Below are positions 36,497-47,797 of a stretch of 64,000 nucleotides of DNA, piece after piece (position 1 is the stretch's first letter; each line of letters starts with the position of its first letter). The stretch is taken from NCBI GenBank assembly GCA_023678885.1, contig CM043006.1:10567948-10631947 (forward strand), read 5' to 3'. Under the pieces are notes generated by a model. It did no database searches. It had not been told where the DNA came from and saw only the letters and a list, made by a program, of their open reading frames with translations. The stretch comes from Pogostemon cablin. Taxonomy: Eukaryota; Streptophyta; Magnoliopsida; Lamiales; Lamiaceae. Made by a program: the position numbers and the translations under genes.

Positions 36497-36639
36497 ATAA
36501 AAATATTATAAATTTATTGGAATTAATAAACACAAGTGCAATTTTTTTTATAATTCGTTTGTATTACCAACATAAAAAAAATGAGTGTATTTATAATATA
36601 TTAAGATAATATCAACAATATCACTATTACCGTTTGGTT

Positions 36640-37115
36640 CAATCACATCTAGGCCAGTTAAACGAGTCGAGGGAGTTTGGTAGTACATACTCGAGTTCTA
36701 CTTGATTTTGATAGCGAGCCTACGAGCGAGTTCGAGCTCTATTCAAAAATTACTCAATTGAGCTCGAGCTCGGCTCGGCTCATTAAAAAAAGCGAGTCCA
36801 GCTTTCGAGCCATAACAAACTTTCGAGCTTAATCAAGTTGGATTTTAATTAATATATTAAATATTATATTTGATAATTATTATATTAATATATATAATTA
36901 TCAATATATAATATTTATATTTATATTATTATTATTATCGAGTCGAGTCTAGCCGAGCTCAACTCAATAACATAATGAGTATTTAGACGAGTTCAAACTT
37001 GAGCTCGTGTAGTCACGAGCCGAACTTGAGCATTAACAAGTCGAGCCAAGCTCGAGCTTTAACGAGCCGTGCTAAGCTGAGCTTTCGAACAGCTTGTTTG
37101 ATTTAACAACTCTAA
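36640..37115. repeat. Repeat rich in 'gagctcg' motifs, hAT-like remnant
   Basis: Dense short 'cgagctcgagctcggctcgg' type motifs on both sides of an AT-rich centre, ending near 'acatccctaat'. This resembles the subterminal repeats and TAGGGATG terminus of Ac-like hAT elements. The left terminus is not recognisable, so assignment is tentative. Confidence 0.45.
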
Positions 37116-37286
37116 TTACATCCCTAATCATGTCATGTTATTTATTTTTATGATTGACGTCAAACATAAAAAAAAGTAATTATCATTTTTGAAATATTCC
37201 CCCTTCTATTTTTAGAAGTTCACACATTTATGTTAGTATTATCAATTTCTCTTTATTGGGAGTAGTATTTTAATAAAAAAAAATTA

Positions 37287-37556
37287 TCCTCCCGTTTTGA
37301 AATGTATTTTACTTATCATTATGGGCGAAGTAAAAATTTTTTTTTTTATATATAAAGTAAAAAGGGAAATATACACTCCAACCTGATTTAAAGAGATTTT
37401 TTTCCATGTAGATTAATAAGTATTATTATTTAATATGTAGTAAGTATTTGTATTAGTAGGTGTGGTGGGTTCCTTGTGTCTAAAAAGAGAAATGAGATCC
37501 TTTAGGACAGATGCCCAAAATGAAAAAAATTGACTTTTTAAAGCGGATGGGGAGAG
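37287..37556. mobile_element. Stowaway-like MITE (degenerate)
   Basis: Left end tcctcccgttttgaaa and right end aagcggatggggaga are diverged inverted repeats, flanked by TA (37285-37286, 37557-37558). Confidence 0.55.
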
Positions 37557-38034
37557 TATTAATTAATTTAATAAAAAAATATGTGTAAAGTTGTTGAGAT
37601 GAGTGAAAAAATAAGCATTATGTTGAAATGTGTGTAAAAGGTGTGTATTATTATAATGTACTCATTTCGTCCCATATACAAATTCACACTTACTATTTTT
37701 ATCCGTTCCATAAATAAGTTCATACCCTCAATTAAGAAAATAGACACAATCCAAATCCTACAACACAGTTTAATTTTAAAATTGTCACCACTTTACAACT
37801 TACATAACTTACTTTATAGTTAATTAATTTATTTATTACTTAAAAATATTAAACTAAAGTAAAAAAAACTCCATACGTCCCAAAACGTCTTATTTTCCAT
37901 TTTTGTATGTCTTATAATAAATGTGTTATCCAAAAAAAAAAAAAAGAAACTCACATCAACCAACAACTTAAAAATTAATTTTATTTCAAAAAATATCATT
38001 CACACCTAATATACATAACATATTTTATAATTTA

Positions 38035-38260
38035 CTCCATCCGTCCCTTGATAAGAATCTCATTTGCTTTTTGGCACATGAATTAAGTAGTATTATTATT
38101 TAATGTGTAGTGAGTTGTTGTATTAGTAGGTGTATGAGCCTCATGTTTTAATTGTATTAGTGGGTGTGGGTGGGTCCCATGTGTCCGAAAATGAAATGAG
38201 ATCTTTTGGGTGAGACAACCAAAATGGTAAAATGAGATTCTTACATAGGGACGAAGGAAT
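38035..38260. mobile_element. Stowaway MITE
   Basis: Inverted ends CTCCATCCGTCCCTTGATAA and its diverged complement before 38260. The inner 'gaatctcatt' pairs with 'aatgagattc'. Flanked by TA. Confidence 0.78.
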
Positions 38261-38444
38261 TATATATTACCTTAAAATAACACAATGCCCCCAAAAGATC
38301 AATAAAGTTGGTTAAAATTATTTTTTTAAACTCGCTAACTAAGACAACTATTTCGATATGGAGGGAGAAACTTTTTTTTTTAAATTCCATCGTATTTTTA
38401 TCCCTTGTAAAAAATAAAAATAAAAATATTTTATAGCACAGGTT

Positions 38445-38765
38445 AGACATGCATGTTGGTTCAGAACCACCGGTTTTGATTCCCGAAAATGTGGAACTGG
38501 AACTAAACCGGTCCTAGGACGGTTTCGGTTCGGTTTTGGCACGGCCGATTTTGAATTTTTTCACTCACAAAGTAAATAAAAAAAAGTGGAATCGCCGGTT
38601 TGAAATTGGAACCGCCGATTTTAGTTCCATGAAATGAAGAATCGAAATCGAATTGGAATATATTCGATTTCGATTCTATTTTGAATGGTTACGATTTCGA
38701 TTGGAACCACTGGTTCCGATTGAAACTGCCGATTCCCCAATTCGAGCCGACGATTCCGGTATTTT
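38445..38765. repeat. Repeat rich in 'accggtt/gaaccg' motifs
   Basis: Many short 'accggttt', 'ggaaccgccgatt' and 'gattccg' motifs in both orientations. This resembles subterminal regions of plant hAT elements, but no termini are visible. Confidence 0.4.
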
Positions 38766-39429
38766 GTACATGTGTTGCACGGATAAATGAAAGAGTGTTG
38801 TTATTTGCACACCCGTTTCTATTAAGTACAGTACAACCCTTTTATTAAATACACATTCCCTTTAATTTTTTATTTTTTTAAATTTATTATATACACATCC
38901 CCTTAAATTCCTAAACAACCCTTTAATTAATTAATTTAATTTAGTATTATACACACCCTTTTCATTTTTAATTGTTATCTTCTTCAAGCTTTCAGAAATC
39001 TATTCGCCCAAAAATTTCAGACACGAAGATCTGCAAATGAAGAGGTGAATAAGTACAGAAAAATGGACAACAGTTTTAATTCCTAACGAGCTTTAGAACA
39101 GGGATGAAAAACCAAAGTGTAAATAGACTTTCAAAATAGTGGAAAAATTATTTAGAGCCCATTATTTTTTATGCCGCTATTGCTTCAAACCTATAATTAT
39201 CACATGGAAAATCCATATGCCGATGGAAACTCGTTTCTTGTTGACTATTAAGAACATTAAGGTCTATATAATGAGTTTCCTATTGAAATAGGTGTGAAAC
39301 AGTGCAACATTCCCTTCGGACAGCGATGTATTTTAAGATGCTAAAGATGATTAATTACAGAGTAACTCACATCTATATGTATTTTGACTGCAAGACTATA
39401 TCCACTTTTGCCAACACAGCAATTTGGTA

Positions 39430-39516
39430 AATTTTAATCTTGGTTGCAATGAGTTCACAGGCCCCATTGATGAATGTTTTGGTGGGCTTGAATCCCTAAA
39501 CGTCTTTAGTGGTTAA
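39430..39516 (+). pseudogene. Possible leucine-rich-repeat fragment
   Basis: 28 codons followed by TAA. A piece reading NEFTGPIDECFGGLESLNVFSG fits one plant-type LRR unit (…N.FTG.IP..FG.L.SL…), with Asp where Pro is usual. No continuous LRR frame was found on either side. It could be a relic of a receptor-like gene or coincidence. It has no start of its own. Confidence 0.35.
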
Positions 39517-40238
39517 ATTTCTTTTCAACTTTGTTTCATGGAAGAAACAGTAATTTTAACGATTAATGGTTTTCTAGAAAATTATTCACACTATAACCAT
39601 TCATGTATCGTATCTATATAATGTTGTATCTTTTAAATACTCCCATCAACAAGGTATAAGCTAGAAAATAAATATCAAATAAAATTGAGATTTGAAATTG
39701 AACTTAGTATTTCCATCAAATATTAAGAGAATTAAGATTTGATATTGAAACTGGATTTACATCGGTGTAAGTCATTGTTAATTTACTTTTATAATTGTTT
39801 TGAAATCAAATAACAAGGGGGTGTGAATAAAATAACTGAAACTTTTATTTATTTAAAAATAAGGATAATTTGGATGTTTTAAACATGTCTATTTTTGTAA
39901 AATTATAGGTGAGGTGAGTATATAATAATAAGGGGGTGTGTAAATAAGGCTACCCTAAGGGATCGTTTGCTTTTAGGTATGAGATATTAAGAGATTGTGT
40001 ATAATGAAATTTGTTTGACTTGTGATAATTATATTATTGTTTGGTATTATGGAAAAATGAGATTGTTGATAACTAGGTATTACTTATTTTATGTTTATTA
40101 TTGAGTATTAATAAATGTGATAATTAGTTAAATAACATATTTACCCCTTATTATTTATTATTATTATTATTATTTATTAATAATATTGGTATTATTATTA
40201 TTATTAATTATTAGTTTTAATTATCATTATTTATTATG

Positions 40239-41630
40239 CTTTAAGGTTTTTCTTACCCTTTCAGCAAATAAGCTGGGTAATCCGTCAATAAATTTTGACT
40301 TCCAATGAATGTTATTACATTCTGATAATTCTATTTCTCTGCTTAGGAAAGTATCCTTATACCACCTAAAATCAGAGAGTGTTCTGCACCTCAATGTTTG
40401 GAGCAATGTTCTAATAGTATCACTATTATCACTGAACCTTCCAGTGAAGTGTTCAATTATATTAACTGCAAGTGTATAAACTGCATTTTCGGTAGTATTA
40501 TTACCTTCTTGTTTAACCATATTGAGAATATTATCTCTATCATTTTGAGATAAATAATTATCCCACCAGCCTTTAAGCTGTCCAGTAAATCCAGCAACTA
40601 TCATTGCTGCAATAACCTTATCAGAATTATTGCTATTTTTACAAATAGTTGAGTACATAAGCATTCTATGTACTGTATTATAAATCTGTTTATTAGAATA
40701 GCCTTCAATATTCCACTCATAGATTTTATTACCAGAATAACTAATATCAATAGTATCAGTGTATTCTTCATGTAATACATCCATGGGTGTTGGTATATTG
40801 TAATAAAACTTATTCTGTATTGGCTTATCAGCCCATTTAGTATTGATCTTATTAATCTGATTTTGAAAAACCTGCCTATAATCAGGATTTTCTATGATAT
40901 TATCATATAACTCTTTATCAAGAGTTTTTATACTAAGTTTATTAAACTTTTCCTCAAGATATTTCTCAAGCTCATATAATGGCTTGATTTTGAAATTAGA
41001 TATTACTAGAGGTGGTTGGAAGCTTGGCAAAACTTCTTTTCCCTTATCTGTAATTATTACAGGCTGGAGATTTTGTAAATCTTTTTTCTCCTTTTTTGTA
41101 ACTATTACAGTGGGTTGACTATTTTTATTAATAACTGATATTATCATATTAAGTTTATTATGAATAGACTGGATTTGTTCTCCTAATACATTCAAAAACA
41201 AATTTGTATAATTATGATTTTCAAACATAGCATTAATATGATTACAAGTAATTTGTATAGTACCATCTTTTATAAGTTTAGCAAAAGCCAAAAAATTATA
41301 AATTCTTCCATTTTTTTCAATATGAAAAGATTGTTGTGGAGGATATATATTTGTCACAACTGTGCCATTTTGCAAATTATAATTTCTTTCTAAAATAAAA
41401 ATATAATTTTTTACATAGGTATTCATAAACCATGCTGCAAAAGGTATTAACACATTTTTTTCTTTACAAGTTTTATAAAACTCATCTTGAAAACTTATAA
41501 TTTCATTTTGAGTAAAATTCTCAAAAAACCATTTTCTAAAAGGTGTATAACCTTGATTTTTAAATTCTTCTGAAATGATTTTTCTGGCTGAAGAACCAGG
41601 ACTGAAATCTATTTTTTCATATAAATCCAT
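40239..41630 (-). pseudogene. Viral coat-protein region, left copy (3'-truncated)
   Basis: The longest open stretch of the relic (467 codons, from the ATG at 41630), covering the N-terminal and central coat-protein region. It contains the KGWWDNYLS and HFTGRFSDNS-type motifs seen in caulimovirid/gag-like coat proteins. It is intact over this length but cut at the insert border, so the basic tail and zinc knuckle are absent. The final few residues come from flanking AT-rich DNA. The right copy of the same region is at 47798-49308. In the virus the protein would form the capsid around the DNA. Confidence 0.85.
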
Positions 41631-41633
41631 AAA

Positions 41634-42104
41634 TTAAATTTTAAAATTCATTTCTGACATTGTCGGTTCTGAATCATCTATATTACGAGTAATGGCTTCT
41701 TTAACAATATTATTCCTGTTAATATATAATCTATCTGTAACAGGAGTAAATATTTCAGAATTAGTATCTTCTCTTATCTGAGAAGTTGAAGAACGTGGTA
41801 ATTCCACTTTGTAATCTATTGGAGAAATAAAATTCCTCATTGAATTATTTCTTTGGAGAGACTTATTATTCTCAAATCATATATTAATCGTTCCATCAGC
41901 ATTCTGAAAAATATCAGAAATATTATTTTGATTTTGTACCTGTGTTTGAACAGGAACTGCTTGTTCAATAATCCAATTTTCTGGAAAGTCAATTTCTCCC
42001 CATTTAATAGGTCTTCTGGTCGTAATATTAGACCTACTAAAATTGGTTTTAATAATTATTGTTTCATTTTTCATTTTATCAATACGTTTAAACTGAGGAT
42101 TTAG
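41634..42104 (-). pseudogene. Viral linker between movement and coat protein, left copy
   Basis: Unknown-function segment of the viral polyprotein. An in-frame TGA at 41877-41879 corresponds to CGA in the right copy (a CpG-type change). The segment ends with TAA at 41634-41636, one codon before the coat-protein ATG, and the same stop is present in the right copy. Confidence 0.75.
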
Positions 42105-42116
42105 TGTATATAATGG

Positions 42117-42766
42117 TTAATAATGTATTCCATAACAGATACATATAACTTCTGTTCCAGGAATATAATTATAACCATTTATTTTAACATTTAATGTTAA
42201 AGCATCAAGTATATTTACATCAGATAAAGACAGTTGCAAATTAGGATAGACATTAAAATAAACTGGTCCATTAGTCAAGTTGGATTGTATAATACCCATT
42301 AAAGATTGTTTCCAATTTAAATTTCTACCATCTCTTAAAGCTGCTATAAAACTTTCTGGTAATCCCGTTAAAGTTAAAGTTTAAATGCAATTTGTACTAA
42401 TCCTACATGAAGGAATTTATGAGTGTTGCTATACGCACCTATATCCTTTTCAGATAATAATCTAATTATCATATCATTACTATCTAATGAAATCGATTCT
42501 TCAGTAATTTTAACTACTTGTTTTAAACCTATTTTTTCAAAAGTATCTAATTGATATATTAATCTAGGTTCTATCTTAGAAATTGTCCACTTATTAAGCA
42601 GATCTAAATTCTCTGGAATATCATATTCCTCATTTCTAATATTTTTAATATTATTATTCTTATTAATCATATTCATGAAATTCATGATAGAACATGTGTT
42701 GAACCAAAACATATCAATAGTAACTACCATGACTCTGATACCATCTAAGGACAGGATCGCTAACAT
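42117..42766 (-). pseudogene. Viral movement protein
   Basis: Two open pieces: 42766-42374 (130 codons) and 42299-42117, with the reading between them shifted by a small deletion near 42381. Motifs of the 30K-type caulimovirid movement protein are visible: HVGLVQIAF, the GLPESFIAALRDGRN region, and a NVYPNLQLSLSDVNILDAL stretch. The protein would move virus particles through plasmodesmata. A change near 42117 creates a stop that the right copy lacks. The ATG at 42766 lies just upstream of the primer-binding site, as is common near the origin of caulimovirid maps. Confidence 0.83.
42731..42743 (-). other. Viral primer-binding site (initiator tRNA-Met)
   Basis: The minus strand reads tggtatcagagtc, complementary over 11 bases to the initiator tRNA-Met end. 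Caulimovirids start minus-strand DNA synthesis here, and it is by convention map position 1. Confidence 0.85.
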
Positions 42767-42779
42767 GAATCATTGAGGA

Positions 42780-43486
42780 TATTTTACATAATGGAAATAA
42801 ACCGGCATCTTTAAATAAAATCATACCCAAATAAAACCTCCAACATGCCCATCACAACGCCTTTCAAACGGCTAAAACTGGGACTTACAGGAGCAACATA
42901 TTTAAGGCATTATTTTGTTTTAAGGCCAGTAAATTCCTATCTAACTCATTAGATTCTTACCAGAATATCCTAGCCATAAACTATATAAGTTTCATGCTAG
43001 CACAATTAATAGTTATGAATCAACACATGAATAATTTAGCCTATTAGGCTAAACATGAACATAATTAAAATAAAACAAACAATAAGAATAAACTATAAAT
43101 ACTTACAAAGTATATACACTCCGAATACTTCTTTTATTAATACAAATTTATATTTTACAAAAGAGGGAATGCTCAATACATGAGCTTACAACTTTGATCA
43201 GAAAAGAGAAATGAGAGATTTCTGATCGATGATTCAAAATGAAAAACTTCTAACCTATTTATACAATAAGAAAACGCGTCCTAACAGTAGAAGCCGTGTG
43301 AATTAACAGTATAAAGCCGAAATTTTCAGTCTGCACAGTATAAAGTGCTACAGTAAGACAAAGTATACAATAATTTACTGTTGATGAACAGTGATTTGTC
43401 CGGCTGCTTTACTGTTTATGAACAGTAGCCTGTCTGGCTGCTTACTGTTGATGTCGTAAGCAATAACATCATCTTCTTCAGGTATA
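42780..43486 (-). promoter_or_regulatory. Viral intergenic region with candidate pregenomic promoter
   Basis: About 700 bp without an ORF, between the ORF2 end and the movement protein. On the minus strand a TATA-like TATAAATAG lies at 43255-43263. An AATAAA at 43133-43138 lies about 120 bases downstream of it, the arrangement that gives caulimovirids a terminally redundant pregenomic RNA. Three ~34-bp direct repeats lie upstream (43377-43455). The long leader that follows is typical of the family. Confidence 0.65.
43377..43455. repeat. Three ~34-bp direct repeats with hairpin in the viral promoter
   Basis: The unit begins actgttgatgaacagt (ACTGTT-loop-AACAGT hairpin) and ends in ggctgct. 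Starts are at 43377, 43411 and 43444, the last copy being partial. They lie about 115-200 bp upstream of the TATA-like box on the minus strand. Confidence 0.75.
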
Positions 43487-44828
43487 TTATTTTTCTTTGT
43501 GAATTGACGATGATGAAGATGCTTCTTTCTCAGGTGTAAATTTCTCTATCAGAGTATCCTGAATTGCCATAAAAATTTCATCTAGATCCACATCATTTGG
43601 ATCTTGTGCATCTTGCATTTGTTCAGAGACCATAGTAGACTCTAATTTATTATCATCTCCAAATTGAGATATTAAATCCTTCTTCATTTCCTCAATATAA
43701 ACAGCTATCATCTGCTTTCTTGTCAAATTTTCTGACTTCATTTTGGATTTTCTCAAAATATGATTGAATGGAGAAGGAGTATGAACTTCTCTATAATTAT
43801 TACTATACAATTTCAATTTTTTCTCCAAGAGATCCATTGTCTCTATCCCATAAATCTGATTTGTTTTGGGATCTATACATAACATTTTATCCCAAAATTT
43901 AGTGTAAAATATCCTGTATATGCATGGAATTCCTGTTTTGGTATTACCTACTTCTGGAGACCATTTAAATATCCATGGTATTGAAAATTCAATAAAAAAG
44001 TAGCATGAGGCTATACCCTCAATGTATAATTTTAATTCTTACTTTTTTAAAAGCTGTGGGGATATATCCACCCATCTATCAAATGAAATTTTCATATTTT
44101 TTGGTAAAATAATTGAAGTGGGACCAAAACAATGAAACCAGTGTATAAACCATTGTGGGATATTATCCTTATAAACATTTGAACATATCTTGATAAACCA
44201 AGTATGTTTCTTTTTATCATTTTCATAATTAAGTACCTTCATAAAGACATCACAATAGTCCCAATAATTATATTCATTGGAACTCCTTTATTATTCATAA
44301 CATCTTTTTCTCTCAATGGAGAAATTCCCCAATCTTCCAAGGATATTACCTTTTTAATTATTATTTTACTGAAATTATAAATTTCATTACTAGTTCATGT
44401 AAAATGTGTAATATCACAAGAACCAGTTTGAAGTAATATCTGTTCATACAGATGTCTTGACTTATAACTCCTCATTTGCATGGAACTATTATCCATATAT
44501 CTTTGCATTATAGTCCAGGGATCATTGATCCATTTTAAATCTCTTTCTTCTAAAAGAAATATAATTTCTTTATATTCATTTTGAATGAATCCAATATTAT
44601 CAGATTCTTCTTTTTCAACTATTTGAGCATATGATGATGAAGAAGTATTATTTTTTCATTTGGTTTTTGCTGTTTATTTCTTTTATTAAGAAATTCTTGA
44701 TATGCTTCTTCTTCAGCTCTATTCATTGCTACGAGCTTTTTATTGCCATGCTGAGATATTATCTCAGACATTTTTCCTCTGTTACCTCTCCCTCTATAAG
44801 AGGAAGATCCTCTACCTCGTGTACTCAT
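43487..44828 (-). pseudogene. Viral ORF2 (unknown function, broken)
   Basis: Starts at the ATG at 44828 with an RG-rich N-terminus (MSTRGRGSSSYRGRGNRG). Open pieces are 44828-44619, 44242-44039 (FIHWFHCFGPTSIILP motif) and 43885-43487 (acidic C-terminal part ending in a run of Ser). Stops near 44400 and 44039 and a shift near 44630 break it. Its ATG overlaps the RT frame's stop as ATGA. A downstream ORF of this kind is known in part of the florendovirus group, and its role is unknown. I cannot assign a function. Confidence 0.7.
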
Positions 44829-44927
44829 ACCTGAAAATATTCACGAGTTAAGAAATCTGGAATAAGAGGAAGATCCTCTGCCTTGTGTAGTCATACCTGA
44901 AAATATTCACGAGTTAAGAAATCTGGA
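44796..44927. repeat. 66-bp tandem duplication at the ORF1/ORF2 border
   Basis: 'ataagaggaagatcctct' starts at 44796 and 44862. The two copies differ at about three positions. The duplicated segment holds the last codons of RT/RNase H and the start of ORF2. Confidence 0.88.
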
Positions 44928-44933
44928 AGACTA

Positions 44934-46217
44934 TTATCTTCTCCTTTTTTTATAAACAATCTCAAAATCAAATGAGGCTAAATGAGCCTGCCATCTAGCA
45001 AACATTTGCTTAGAAACATCATGTTTGAAATCTTTTTGAAATATAAATTTAGCTGCATTGTAGTCTGTTACAATAGTAAATTTCTGATTATATAAATCAT
45101 CTTGAAATTTTAAAACAGATTTAACAATTGCAAGAATCTCTTTAGCAATAGTAACATAATTTTTCTGAGAATTATTCCATTTCCCAAAATAAAATCTAAC
45201 AAGATATGTTTGTTTATTATCCGGATTAATCTGGGTTAATATTCCACCAAATCCTATATTAGAGGCATCTGTCTCTATAATCTTTTTCCAATTTGGATTG
45301 CTAATCATTAAACATGGTAGAGTTTTGACTCTGGATTTAATCTTTCTAACAACATCAATATGACTATTAGTCCATGGTTTAGGATTCTTCTTAAGTCTAT
45401 CATATAAAATAGATGTGTCCTTAACCAAATTATGATAATAAGGAGCAATATAATTAAGACTTCCTAAAAATCTTTGTAACTGAGTTTTTTCAGTTATCTC
45501 ATCAGGAAATTTATCAGCAAAATCAATGTTTCTATTAATAGGAATAATATTTCCTTTTTCAATAATATGTCCTAGAAATCTAATTCTAGTATGAAATAAT
45601 TCCATTTTTAGTTTAGAAATTACTAATCCATTTTGAATAATTAATGATTTAAAAATATGCAAATGTTTAAAATGCATTTCAATGATTTTTGAATATATCA
45701 AAATATCATCAATGTAAACAATTATAAACTCACTATAAGGTGTAAAAATATCATTCATAATTTTTTGAAATTCAGAAGGAGCATTCTTTAAACCAAATGA
45801 CATCACATTCCATTCATAATGTCCTATTGGAACATTAAATATTGTCTTGTATCTATCAGATTTATTAATCTGAATTTGCCAGTATCCTGACTTAAGATCG
45901 AATTTCGAAAATATTAGACTATTATAAAGTCTATTCAATAAATCCTTTTTATTAGGAATTGGATGTCTGATCCATTTTAGAACTTTATTTAGAGGCTTAT
46001 AATTAATAACCAATCTTGGTATACCTCTTTCAATCTCAGAATGTTTATTAACATAAAATGCAGTACATGACCAAGGAGATTGAGAATGACTAATAAGTCC
46101 TTTATGTAATAAAGATTCAATTTCTTTTTTACACAATTCTAAATACTCTGAATTCATTTGACAAGGTTTAGCCTTTGTTGGAATATTCTTTTCATCAAAA
46201 GAATCCTCATAAGGCAA
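44934..46217 (-). pseudogene. Viral reverse transcriptase / RNase H
   Basis: 427 open codons. RT fingers and palm motifs lie at about residues 40-175, with the active site YIDD at 168-171 and the KFDLKSGYWQI motif near 105-115. The RNase H domain carries Asp 317 (ETDAS), Glu 360 and Asp 385 (TDYNA). The final RNase H Asp motif lies just beyond the stop in another frame, because of an extra A in the AAAAAAA run near 44945. The frame overlaps the protease frame by 64 nt (46154-46217). In the family these are one polyprotein, so a base lost in an A-run near 46230 is the likely cause. The relatively intact core suggests moderate age. Confidence 0.92.
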
Positions 46218-47257
46218 AGAAATAATATGTTTTTTCTATCCCAAAAAGCATTAGGATGATCATTACAAATTTCTAATGAAAATTGATTTTTCAAAAGACT
46301 AATTTTATCCTGTAATCTAGAATTTTTCAATTGATCATCAAGAGTAATAATATTAATCTCTTGTTTTAAAAAACTAATTTGATCTTGTTTTGCCTTGATA
46401 TTATCATAAAGACTATGCAAAACTTTTGTAAAAGGTTCAATAATAAATTCAAGGAAAATATCATCTTCTTTAAAAGTACCAATAATACATTTATTATCAA
46501 TCTTTTTTATAGGGTAAATATTATTTAAAAATGGAGTTCCAAGTATAACTTGGTTTGAAATATTTTTTGCAAGTATAAAACTTTGCGAAATACATTTGTT
46601 ATTAACACACACATAAACTTTAGGGAGCTTATAATTAATCTGGAGTTTATCACCTCCTGCATGCCATAATATATGACTAGTTTTATGAAAATATCGAGTA
46701 GGTATTAACCCTTCATGCATAACATTTAAATCTGCACCACTATCAACAAGAGCAGTAAATGTTTTTGTATAATGATTATCAATCAATAATGATATTTTTA
46801 TATACCATTTTTGGGATATAACCATCTCAATAGTAGAAAAGAATGTGTCATTGAACATACTAGGTTTATTAACCTCAATATTTTGAGAAATATTCTCATG
46901 TGAAATATTTTTTTCTTTAGAAAATTCCTCTAATCTAGATATTCTAGATTCTTGAATAAGATTCTTATTCTTTAATAATTTTATTTCTTCTCTGAGATTA
47001 TTAACATCTTTATGAAGATCTTGTAGAGATATATCTCTTTGAACCTGATATTTGGTTCTTAACTGGTTCATGACTTCTGTCATGTTATAAGACTTATTCT
47101 TATTAAGAATGTCTTGAGTCAATTCTTCTTCTTTATTAGAAGAGGAGACTTTATTATCATTACGAATTTCATTGATAATTTGATTCCTTAACAAATGATC
47201 TTTAATCATTTTTAGCACCTCAAAGATATTGTCAGAGGTTAAAACATTAATCGACAT
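46154..47257 (-). pseudogene. Viral aspartic protease region
   Basis: A coiled-coil-like N-terminal part (LQDLHKDVNNLREEIKLLKNK, about residues 58-100) is followed by a retropepsin-like protease with active site ALVDSGADLNVM (about residues 167-180) and the flap/ILGTPFLN motif near 235-245. The protease would cut the polyprotein into movement, coat and RT parts. The same frame is open upstream to the zinc-knuckle stop at 47543. The C-terminal ~20 residues are out of frame owing to the shift into RT. Confidence 0.87.
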
Positions 47258-47542
47258 ATCTGAGAATTGAGATATAATCTTATAAAACTCAGATTGATTA
47301 TTATCAAGATTATTAATCTCTTTTGGACATATTAATCCTTCTTTACAAGGCTCACATTCTTCTAATTCAGAAATATTTTCATCAACTAAATTGTTGATGA
47401 TTTCTTCTTCTGATTCAGAAGTAGATGAAAAATCTAATTCTGATTTCTCAAATTTAGATTTTTCTTCAAGAGTCTGTATTATAATTTCCTTGATATCATC
47501 AGAAATTTCAAGATTATTAATCTTTTTCTTTGTCCAGCAAAA

Positions 47543-47797
47543 TTATTTGGTATGACCTTTTCTACCACATATTTTGCAATATCTTTCTTTTTTCTTATTA
47601 TATCTTTGTCTATAAGACTTTTTATGGAACTTTTCTTCCTTTCTTTTATTCTTTTTCTCAATCTGTCTAGGAGAATATCTCCTATGTTTAGGTTTATAAA
47701 CCTTTTTATCTCTATTAATTTTGGTTTTACTGAATGAAGGATTATCCAAACCAAATTGTTGACAAAATTCTCCCAACTGTTTTTTTTCATCGAGATT
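47543..47797 (-). pseudogene. Viral coat-protein basic tail and zinc knuckle
   Basis: A Lys/Arg-rich tail leads to a CCHC knuckle (YCKICGRKGHTK). A TAA falls between the His and the last Cys of the C-x2-C-x4-H-x4-C pattern, so the knuckle is cut by the stop. The segment is separated from the coat-protein body by a TAA at 47798-47800, where small A-run shifts are likely. It would bind nucleic acid during packaging. Confidence 0.82.

Noticed and set aside
47479..47790. 103-codon ORF on the minus strand
   Set aside because: Shadow in another frame of the viral zinc-knuckle region, which has the CCHC motif.
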